Source of the DNA: Gammaproteobacteria bacterium
Lineage (GTDB): Bacteria; Pseudomonadota; Gammaproteobacteria; S012-40
Direction of reading: 5' to 3'
DNA: 6,059 nt
Assembly: GCA_029864945.1 (NCBI GenBank)
Contig: JAOTSL010000201.1
Span: forward strand, 1 to 6,059
Positions within the stretch are counted from its first letter, which is position 1, and each line of letters begins with the position of its first letter. Shown here one piece after another: positions 1 through 5,119 of the stretch. The position numbers and the translations under genes were made by a program. The notes beneath the pieces were generated by a model. It was not told where the DNA came from. It ran no database searches and saw only the letters and a list, made by a program, of their open reading frames with translations.

Positions 1-1
1 G

Positions 2-109
2 TACCATGACGGCCACGGCAGATTGATAGAACATAATCATGCTGGTGTTATTTTTGAAAAACCGTCAAACCCAATTACTGCGGCATATGTTCAAGGACTA
101 ACAGAATAG
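2..109 (+). CDS. ABC transporter ATP-binding protein, C-terminal fragment (PstB-like)
   Basis: The frame starting at base 2 is open from the window edge to a TAG at 107-109 and gives the last 35 residues of a protein. The visible tail has a G-R-L-I-E stretch followed by IFEKPSNPITAAYVQG. This resembles the end of ABC-type ATPases, where a 'G.lvE...t..iF..P....T..Y..G' pattern follows the H-loop region. The final T-x-x-Y-V-x-G is closest to phosphate importer ATPases (PstB type) as I know them. Walker A, signature and Walker B motifs all lie outside the window, so nucleotide binding cannot be confirmed. The substrate is an inference; phosphonate, amino acid or oxyanion import are alternatives. 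The gene ends 37 bases before the first possible ATT start of the phosphodiesterase on the same strand, so the two may be co-transcribed. Confidence 0.55.
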   Translation, partial: YHDGHGRLIEHNHAGVIFEKPSNPITAAYVQGLTE

Positions 110-146
110 TACTGAATAGAGCCAAATGGTATAAAACACCCAGGCC

Positions 147-893
147 ATTATTATTCAATTCTTACACATTACAGATACCCACCTGCTCGACGAACCTAAT
201 GGGGAAGTGCGTGGATACAACACATTTAAAAGTCTATCATCTGTTATTCAAAAAATAATTAAAGATGAAGTGTCTTTCGATTTCATTATCGTCAGTGGTG
301 ACATATCACAGACTTCCACCAAAAAAAGTTACCAATTATTCAACTCAACACTGCAGCAATTAGAAAAACCGATTTATTGTATTCCTGGCAACCACGATGA
401 TCCTGCATTACTAAACACCTTTTTTCCAGATAGCCCCATTAACAACGTCACATCAATTGAACATGCCTCAACCTTGCTGATATTTGTTAATACACAAATT
501 ATAAATCAACAATACGGTCAAATAAGCAAAGACAATTTAATTCAAATATCTGCGCTGCTAGCGTCCAAAAAACATCTGCAGGGCATTATCGTACTCCATC
601 ATCCCCCAGTTACTGTTAAGAGTGAATGGATGGATAATATCGGATTAAAGAATGGGCCAGAATTTTTACAGTCGATCAATAAGTATAAAAATCTAAAGTT
701 GATTCTATTTGGTCATGTTCACCAGGAAATTGACACTGAGTTTGCTCATATTCGCCTTTTCGCGACACCATCAACTTGTTATCAATTCGCACCTAGTGAA
801 AAAACGATACAATATGACAATCAATCACCCGGCTATCGACTAATAAAAATCAATACCGAAGGCACAATTATTTCGCAGGTTTCCCGAATTTAA
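147..893 (+). CDS. cpdA: CpdA/Icc-type 3',5'-cyclic-nucleotide phosphodiesterase (class III metallophosphoesterase), unusual start
   Basis: Predicted cytosolic binuclear-metal phosphodiesterase that hydrolyses cAMP to AMP and so lowers cAMP signalling. Counting from ATT 147, the product is 248 residues with the calcineurin-like motifs in order: D10-x-H12 in FLHITDTH, G51-D52 in the VSGD stretch, GNHD at 81-84, HHPP at 151-154 and GHVH at 189-192. Order and spacing fit CpdA/Icc; E. coli CpdA is slightly longer (about 275 aa). The first conventional start, GTG 207, would delete D10 and H12, which ligate metal in this family, so the protein must begin earlier. The frame is open back to a TAA at 132-134, and the only candidates in between are ATT codons at 147, 150 and 153, with a weak AGG at 142-144. 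An in-frame ATG at 126 is cut off by that TAA. Possible readings are an AUU start, a nonsense mutation or a sequence error. Substrate specificity is inferred from the family. The rhombosortase gene follows 15 bases downstream. Confidence 0.8.
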   Translation: MIIQFLHITDTHLLDEPNGEVRGYNTFKSLSSVIQKIIKDEVSFDFIIVSGDISQTSTKKSYQLFNSTLQQLEKPIYCIPGNHDDPALLNTFFPDSPINNVTSIEHASTLLIFVNTQIINQQYGQISKDNLIQISALLASKKHLQGIIVLHHPPVTVKSEWMDNIGLKNGPEFLQSINKYKNLKLILFGHVHQEIDTEFAHIRLFATPSTCYQFAPSEKTIQYDNQSPGYRLIKINTEGTIISQVSRI

Positions 894-908
894 GTCAAAA
901 TAAAAACT

Positions 909-1493
909 ATGAATATCGACCTAAAAAAACTAAGCGTCAGCTTAATATTACCAGCGATCATTACCCTGATCTGTATCACAATTGCTTTTTCCAGTGAATC
1001 AGTCAGTGATGCACTGCGTTATGATTATCATGCAATTCAAAATGGTGAAATCTGGCGACTGGTAACAGCTCACTTTGTTCACTTAAGTTTACCCCATCTA
1101 TGGTTAAACCTTGGCGGGCTTTTACTGGTTTTTATCTTCTTTGCACAATGTGTTTCTATCCGATACTGGTTATTTTGCCTTGCAGTTAACGCGCTGGGCA
1201 TCAGCTTATTGATCTATTTTTTAAACCCTGAAATCATCTGGTACGTCGGGTTATCCGGGGTACTTCATGGCTTATTCGTATTAGGCGGGATAGCAGACAT
1301 ACAACATAGAAAGTGGGAAGGAATAGGCTTTACCGCTATTATTATAGGCAAAGTAATATATGAACAATTTGCAGGCCCGCTACCCGGTTCAGAAGAAACA
1401 GCAGGTGGCCCCGTGTTAGTTGATGCGCATTTTTACGGGACAATTATCGGACTAATCGTCAGTATTCCACTACTGAAGAAAATTTTACGGTGA
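909..1493 (+). CDS. rrtA: Rhombosortase (rhomboid-family intramembrane serine protease)
   Basis: Small rhomboid-type protease of 194 residues with several hydrophobic segments (about 9-28, 66-88, 89-106, 109-128, 141-152 and 173-190), so an inner-membrane protein. The catalytic serine sits in G114-L-S116-G with L-H-G after it, and the catalytic histidine in D-A-H174-F-Y-G, in the last helix. H63 and N67 in HLWLN match the rhomboid H-x-x-x-N oxyanion-side motif. The compact size and the G-x-S-G-x-L-H-G form match the rhombosortase subfamily. Known members recognise a C-terminal GlyGly-CTERM tripartite tail on exported, often type II-secreted proteins, cleave it and help attach the product to the surface. 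ATG 909 is the first start in the frame; no good Shine-Dalgarno sequence precedes it, and only 15 bases separate it from the phosphodiesterase, suggesting co-transcription. The 3' end overlaps the convergent cyclic-nucleotide-binding gene by 9 bases. A generic small rhomboid is the alternative. Confidence 0.85.
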   Translation: MNIDLKKLSVSLILPAIITLICITIAFSSESVSDALRYDYHAIQNGEIWRLVTAHFVHLSLPHLWLNLGGLLLVFIFFAQCVSIRYWLFCLAVNALGISLLIYFLNPEIIWYVGLSGVLHGLFVLGGIADIQHRKWEGIGFTAIIIGKVIYEQFAGPLPGSEETAGGPVLVDAHFYGTIIGLIVSIPLLKKILR

Positions 1494-2006
1494 TTTTTTC
1501 TTAACCCTGCCAGACTTTAACCTAGCTTCAACCTTCTTCTCATTTGCCTTTTTTGACGCCTTATTGGATTGATCAAGCCGGTCAGCAAGGATACGAGCAA
1601 CATTTCGCATCATGATATAACCAACACGGGGTTGCTTTTTTACCACCTCATGAAGTATTTCGGAATAGAGTTGCAGTAATACACAATCTTCTTTGATTAC
1701 CGCACCGGCAGTACGAGCTACTCGTTTGACCAAGCCAATTTCGCCCAGTATCTCGCCAGCCTTCATCACATGTACAGTGCCGACACCTTCAACATTAATG
1801 TCAATTTCTCCGCTAAGTAAAATAAACATACTTGAGCCGTCATCGCCCTGATTAAAAAGTGTCTCTCCTTTCTTTGCTACAGTACTGCTACACATAGCAA
1901 GCACCGTCTGATACTCCCCATCCTGGAGACCAGCCAATACAGGCATTTTTTTCAGTATTTTAACCGCTTTTGCTCTTGCCGCAACTTGCCCTACAACAGT
2001 TCCCAC
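1485..2006 (-). CDS. Stand-alone cyclic-nucleotide-binding domain protein
   Basis: A 173-residue soluble protein made of one cNMP-binding (CRP/PKA regulatory-type) domain at about residues 22-140. The beta-roll shows G-x-x-L-F-x-Q-G at 47-54 and F-I-L-L-S-G-E at 61-67. The phosphate-binding cassette is G88-E89-I-G-L with R98-T-A at the spacing seen in PKA-type cassettes, so the glutamate and arginine that hold the ribose and phosphate are both present. Ligand binding is therefore plausible. After the domain there is no helix-turn-helix, only a tail of about 30 residues very rich in lysine and arginine (148-173), so it is not a CRP-like transcription factor as it stands. The partner is unknown. 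The start is GTG at 2006, chosen because AAGGAG lies 8 bases upstream. It lies on the opposite strand from the predicted cAMP phosphodiesterase and rhombosortase genes and converges with them. Confidence 0.85.
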   Translation of the reverse strand: MGTVVGQVAARAKAVKILKKMPVLAGLQDGEYQTVLAMCSSTVAKKGETLFNQGDDGSSMFILLSGEIDINVEGVGTVHVMKAGEILGEIGLVKRVARTAGAVIKEDCVLLQLYSEILHEVVKKQPRVGYIMMRNVARILADRLDQSNKASKKANEKKVEARLKSGRVKKKSP

Positions 2007-2014
2007 GCACGAAG

Positions 2015-2020
2015 CTCCTT
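2015..2020 (-). promoter_or_regulatory. Ribosome binding site that sets the GTG start of the cyclic-nucleotide-binding gene
   Basis: On the minus strand this reads AAGGAG, within TAAAAAGGAG, 8 bases before GTG 2006. It is one of the strongest Shine-Dalgarno sequences in the window and supports the GTG start. A second GTG four bases earlier (2008-2010) is out of frame. Confidence 0.75.
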
Positions 2021-2057
2021 TTTAAATATCAGTGACACTTACGATAACTAAAGCGGC

Positions 2058-2086
2058 AATTTAGCAAGAGAACTGAACAGTTTTAA
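2058..2086 (-). promoter_or_regulatory. Candidate sigma-70 promoter for the cyclic-nucleotide-binding gene
   Basis: On the minus strand TTAAAA (2086-2081) and TAAATT (2063-2058) are separated by 17 bases, each matching four of six consensus positions, and TGC directly before the -10 makes it an extended -10. Transcription would begin near 2051, leaving a leader of about 45 bases that contains the AAGGAG site. A short inverted repeat, AACTG-AA-CAGTT at 2071-2082, fills part of the spacer and touches the -35. Prediction by eye only. Confidence 0.35.
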
Positions 2087-2129
2087 TAAAATTAATCGAA
2101 AAAGAGGGGGATGTTACACAGATTTGTTG

Positions 2130-2182
2130 TTGAAGGAAGAATTGCCGAATTAACAAACAAATATTCGGCAACTCTTCTTCAA
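2130..2182 (-). repeat. Long inverted repeat (about 20-bp hairpin) after purF
   Basis: Arms at 2130-2150 and 2163-2182 pair over about 20 base pairs with one bulged base and one G-U pair, around a 12-base loop (2151-2162). The core is GCCGAAT/ATTCGGC. It begins 15 bases after the purF stop codon, so it is probably the 3' end structure of the folC-dedD-cvpA-purF transcript. Neither side has a run of T: the minus strand continues AACAACAAATC. It is therefore not a textbook intrinsic terminator; a 3' stability structure or a block to read-through into the next gene are possible. It lies upstream of the candidate promoter of the cyclic-nucleotide-binding gene. Confidence 0.65.
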
Positions 2183-2197
2183 ATGGGAAAATATCGC

Positions 2198-3712
2198 TTA
2201 ATTATTATTATGCATATCAATAACTTCGTTATCTACATTCGTCTGATCACTTTTAGCTTTATCATTCCGGCTTGTTCTGATATTACTTAAATACTGATCA
2301 TCAATATCACCAGTCACATAATCACCGTTGAAACACGATGCATCAAAACGCTCAATACCGGAATTATGCTTATGCATAGTTGCTTCAATTAAATCTTCAA
2401 GATCCTGATAAATCAACCAATCTGCGCCAATGGCTTCCGCGATTTCTTTATCATCACGGTTATACCCGATTAATTCTTCAGGCGATGGCATGTCTATCCC
2501 ATAAACATTAGGAAAACGAACCGGCGGTGCCGCTGATGCGAAAAAAACATTTTTAGCACCGCTATCTCGTGCCATTTGAATTATCTGTTCAGAGGTTGTA
2601 CCACGCACGATAGAGTCATCGACCAACAACACATTTTTACCTTTAAACTCCAACTCTATCGCATTAAGTTTTTGACGAACCGATTTTTTACGTTGCGTCT
2701 GACCCGGCATGATAAACGTGCGGCCAATATACCGATTTTTTACTAGGCCTTCGCTATATTTAACACCTAAGGTATTCGCTAACTGTAACGCAGAGGTTCT
2801 GCTGGTATCAGGAATGGGAATGACGACATCGATCTGGTGATCTGGGTTTTCACGTACGATTTTTTTCGCCAGCGCCTCACCCATACGTAAACGTGCGCGG
2901 TAAACAGATATTCCATCGATAATAGAGTCTGGTCGAGCGAAATAAACATATTCAAAAATACAGGGAGAGTGGAGAGTCTTTTCAGCACATTGCCTTAACT
3001 CAAGCGAACCATCCAAGCCAATAATCGCAGCTTCACCAGGTTCCAGATCACGCATAAATTCATAACCAAGCGAATCAACAGCAACACTCTCCGAAGCAAG
3101 AACATACTCTGTGCCATTTACACCTTCTCGCTTACCAATGCCTAATGGTCGGATACCATTGGGATCACGAAAACCAACAATACCGAAATTAGTAATCATT
3201 GCTACTGCGGCATAAGCACCACGGCAACGTTTATGCAACGTTGAAATAGCCTTGAAAATATCGTCATTATGAATTTTGACTTTTCGCTGCACACCAAGTT
3301 CATGCGCTAAGATATTTAGCAATACTTCAGAATCGGAATCAGTGTTTATATGACGCAAATCTTCCTGATATAACTCATTCATCAGTTCTTGGGCATTCGT
3401 CAAATTACCATTATGTGCGAGGGTAATGCCATAAGGTGAGTTCACGTAAAATGGCTGCGCTTCTGACGACGACGAAGTACCTGCAGTCGGATAACGAACA
3501 TGACCTATTCCCATTCTGCCACGTAAACCCAGCATATGACGCTTATGAAAAACATCCCGAACTAATCCATTTGCCTTGCGCAAATTCAAACGTCCGTTAT
3601 GACACGTTACAATACCTGCCGCATCCTGCCCCCGATGCTGTAAAACCGTCAAAGCATCATAAATAGACTGATTTACATCTGTTTCAGCAACTATGCCAAC
3701 CACACCGCACAT
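2198..3712 (-). CDS. purF: Amidophosphoribosyltransferase (glutamine PRPP amidotransferase)
   Basis: Catalyses the first committed step of de novo purine synthesis in the cytosol: PRPP and glutamine give 5-phosphoribosylamine, glutamate and pyrophosphate. The 504-residue product matches the E. coli enzyme (about 505 aa) along its length. The N-terminal Ntn-type glutaminase domain (about 1-235) begins M-C2-G-V-V-G, so Cys2 becomes the nucleophile after Met removal, and there is no propeptide. R73 in GHVRYPTAG and the AHNGNLTN stretch at 99-106 are glutaminase-site motifs. The phosphoribosyltransferase domain (about 260-470) carries the PRPP-binding motif VLLVDDSIVRGTTS at 361-374 and the flexible-loop region NRYIGRTFIMPGQ at 326-338. 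I see no cysteine set for the Fe-S cluster of the Bacillus-type enzyme. ATG 3712 has GGAG 8 bases upstream. It is the last gene of the folC-dedD-cvpA-purF series, 114 bases after cvpA. No PurR-like box was seen near it. Confidence 0.98.
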   Translation of the reverse strand: MCGVVGIVAETDVNQSIYDALTVLQHRGQDAAGIVTCHNGRLNLRKANGLVRDVFHKRHMLGLRGRMGIGHVRYPTAGTSSSSEAQPFYVNSPYGITLAHNGNLTNAQELMNELYQEDLRHINTDSDSEVLLNILAHELGVQRKVKIHNDDIFKAISTLHKRCRGAYAAVAMITNFGIVGFRDPNGIRPLGIGKREGVNGTEYVLASESVAVDSLGYEFMRDLEPGEAAIIGLDGSLELRQCAEKTLHSPCIFEYVYFARPDSIIDGISVYRARLRMGEALAKKIVRENPDHQIDVVIPIPDTSRTSALQLANTLGVKYSEGLVKNRYIGRTFIMPGQTQRKKSVRQKLNAIELEFKGKNVLLVDDSIVRGTTSEQIIQMARDSGAKNVFFASAAPPVRFPNVYGIDMPSPEELIGYNRDDKEIAEAIGADWLIYQDLEDLIEATMHKHNSGIERFDASCFNGDYVTGDIDDQYLSNIRTSRNDKAKSDQTNVDNEVIDMHNNN

Positions 3713-3720
3713 TAAATATT

Positions 3721-3724
3721 CTCC
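3721..3724 (-). promoter_or_regulatory. purF ribosome binding site
   Basis: GGAG on the minus strand, 8 bases before ATG 3712. It fixes the start that puts Cys2 at the mature N-terminus, and lies 21 bases after the leader hairpin. Confidence 0.7.
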
Positions 3725-3745
3725 AAACCTTATAAATATTACACA

Positions 3746-3773
3746 GTTTTATTCCGAGGTTATCGGATAAAAC
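3746..3773 (-). repeat. Hairpin in the purF leader
   Basis: Arms GTTTTATTCCGA (3746-3757) and TCGGATAAAAC (3763-3773) pair over 11 base pairs with a single bulged T, around the 5-base loop GGTTA. In the minus-strand transcript it lies between the cvpA stop and the purF ribosome binding site. No U-run follows, so it is not an intrinsic terminator. It may be a processing or stability element that sets purF expression apart from cvpA, or a protein-binding site. The pairing is seen directly; a role is inference. Confidence 0.55.
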
Positions 3774-3826
3774 CAAAGAAACTTACGGTATTAAAATGTC
3801 AATTGAGTATTATGCTCACAAAAAAA

Positions 3827-4333
3827 TCAGGCGCCAGCATCATAAGCAAATTGCGTCGTCATTTGAGCCGGAAAATTACCCTTCAACCAAACTGCAAGCG
3901 TTTGAAAATGCTCAAGTAATAATGATTCCCGCCACCAAGGCTCCTGGGGTATGGTTGTAAAGCCAATAATCAGCACAATAACGGCAACAATGACTCCGCC
4001 ACGAGCGAGGCCGAATATTACCCCAATCATCCGATCAGTGCCGCTAAAACCTGTCTTTTTTACGAGTTGAGAAACTAAAAAATTAGCTAAGGAAGCCACA
4101 ATCAACGTGGATACAAATAAGCTAACGAAGGCAATTAACACCCTAAGGGATTCATTTACCACCTGATTTTCCAGTAAAAAAGCGAGTTGCGGTGTAAAAC
4201 TGACAGAAATCCAGACAGCGGAAATCCACGCGAGTAGCGACAAGACTTCACGTAAAAATCCCCGCATAAAGCTGATGCCAGTGGACAAAAGCAATATCGC
4301 CAGAATAATATAATCAATCGAGTTTAGTAACAT
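3827..4333 (-). CDS. cvpA: CvpA family inner-membrane protein
   Basis: CvpA is a small inner-membrane protein, in E. coli required for colicin V production or export and linked to envelope stress tolerance; its molecular activity is not settled. From ATG 4333 the product is 168 residues with four hydrophobic segments. The family signatures are present: I-D-Y at the N-terminus, then R-G-F-L-R-E after the first membrane segment, and TGFSGTDRMIGVIFGLARG before the last one, nearly the same as in E. coli. The same frame is open to a GTG at 4378, which would add a hydrophilic extension of 15 residues. I prefer ATG 4333 because family members begin just before the I-D-Y motif, although neither start has a clear Shine-Dalgarno sequence. 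It lies between dedD (148 bases upstream with this start) and purF (114 bases downstream), as in E. coli. Confidence 0.92.
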   Translation of the reverse strand: MLLNSIDYIILAILLLSTGISFMRGFLREVLSLLAWISAVWISVSFTPQLAFLLENQVVNESLRVLIAFVSLFVSTLIVASLANFLVSQLVKKTGFSGTDRMIGVIFGLARGGVIVAVIVLIIGFTTIPQEPWWRESLLLEHFQTLAVWLKGNFPAQMTTQFAYDAGA

Positions 4334-4394
4334 GAATTTTCGAGCATGATTCGACTTTTGGGAGCGATATATTATCACTTATGAAGGAGCCGGA

Positions 4395-4403
4395 ATGATA
4401 GCA
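4395..4403 (-). promoter_or_regulatory. Candidate extended -10 promoter upstream of cvpA-purF
   Basis: The minus strand reads TGC-TATCAT, an extended -10 form, with TATCAT at 4400-4395. No recognisable -35 lies 16-18 bases upstream. Transcription would begin near 4388, 55 bases before ATG 4333 but only about 10 before the alternative GTG 4378, so if real it favours the ATG. The 4379-4481 gap shows no sequence like the PurR operator that controls cvpA-purF in E. coli. Confidence 0.25.
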
Positions 4404-4481
4404 AATTGTTACATTACAACACAGTAAAAAAAGGCCTATAACGATTAGAAATTGATAGAAATTAGGTTTTATTTTTTAACA

Positions 4482-5096
4482 CTAGCGTCGCCGTACAATT
4501 AGTCCGTTCATGCCCATTTCTTTTTCAAGCAAAGCCTGTATTTTAAGTATTTTTTCCTTACTAAGCACTGGTCCTATACGTACCCGCCAAACACTACCTG
4601 AACTGAACTTTCGCTCGTCGACATGCGCAACGTATTGTTTTTCTCGCAATTTATCACGTAGTTTCAAAGCATTTTGTTCATCTTTAAAACTGGCTAATTG
4701 GAGCATCCAACTGTGCTGCTTACCGTCATCTATCACAGACTGAGGACTTGCGACTACTTCTGCTGCTAGCGACTTGGAATGCTCTTGGCTATTATTTGAT
4801 GACTGGGAAGCTGATGGCGTTATTTCGATTTCGTTTGCTGAGGTGGCAATCTCCCTGGTAACTTCCTGGGTAAGCTGCTCCGAAGCGGTTAAGCCTTCGC
4901 CTTCAAATTTACCATTACTTTCATTTAACTGAAAAATGATCGTAGAAATCTCACGCGGAACTTCTGGAATAGGTGAATTACCCGTTTTTCCAGGATCGAG
5001 CCTATCGGTCTCCAATAAAGCTGGAATGAAAATAATCGCCAAAGAAAGGATAACGATGGCCCCGACTATGCGCTGTGTAAGAGAGATATTTTCCAT
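4482..5096 (-). CDS. dedD: DedD-like SPOR-domain cell division protein
   Basis: Predicted bitopic inner-membrane protein that localises to the septum by binding denuded peptidoglycan glycans. It has 204 residues (E. coli DedD about 220). A short cytoplasmic start with the typical L-T-Q-R-I-V-G-A-I-V pattern leads into one membrane helix at about 10-28. A low-complexity periplasmic linker rich in Ser, Glu, Gln and Asn covers about 30-126. The C-terminal SPOR domain (about 127-204) shows W130-M-L-Q-L-A-S-F at its first strand, an A-L-K-L-R-D-K-L helix, and V-W-R-V-R-I-G-P at 169-176. This order, with the gene between folC and cvpA, identifies DedD rather than FtsN or RlpA. ATG 5096 is the only sensible start before the membrane helix, though no clear Shine-Dalgarno precedes it. 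It begins 23 bases after the folC stop, so the two are probably co-transcribed. Confidence 0.93.
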   Translation of the reverse strand: MENISLTQRIVGAIVILSLAIIFIPALLETDRLDPGKTGNSPIPEVPREISTIIFQLNESNGKFEGEGLTASEQLTQEVTREIATSANEIEITPSASQSSNNSQEHSKSLAAEVVASPQSVIDDGKQHSWMLQLASFKDEQNALKLRDKLREKQYVAHVDERKFSSGSVWRVRIGPVLSKEKILKIQALLEKEMGMNGLIVRRR

Positions 5097-5119
5097 TTAT
5101 TAATCAGATATCGTTTTAA

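Noticed and set aside
1485..2006. CRP/FNR-family transcription factor
   Set aside because: Only the cNMP-binding domain is present; the sequence after it is a basic tail with no helix-turn-helix.
2779..2988. 69-codon minus-strand open frame inside purF
   Set aside because: It is a shadow frame fully inside the conserved PurF coding region on the same strand, with no family motif.
3436..3666. 76-codon plus-strand open frame opposite the start of purF
   Set aside because: It is antisense to the highly conserved PurF glutaminase domain, has no recognisable motif and no supporting ribosome binding site.
3774..3802. Perfect TTGACA (minus strand, 3802-3797) as a purF promoter -35
   Set aside because: At 16-18 bases downstream there is only TTCTTT/TCTTTG/CTTTGG, with no acceptable -10, so a promoter is not supported.
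3808..3823. TGTGA-containing sequence (minus strand) as a CRP site
   Set aside because: The second half-site reads TACTC where TCACA is expected, so there is no symmetric match.
4426..4440. Run of eight T (minus strand) after AGGCC as a dedD terminator
   Set aside because: Only a 4-bp pairing (CCTA/TAGG) with a long loop is available upstream, too weak for an intrinsic terminator stem.
4510..4743. 77-codon plus-strand open frame opposite dedD
   Set aside because: It is antisense to the DedD SPOR domain; its serine/leucine-rich product looks like a by-product of that coding sequence.
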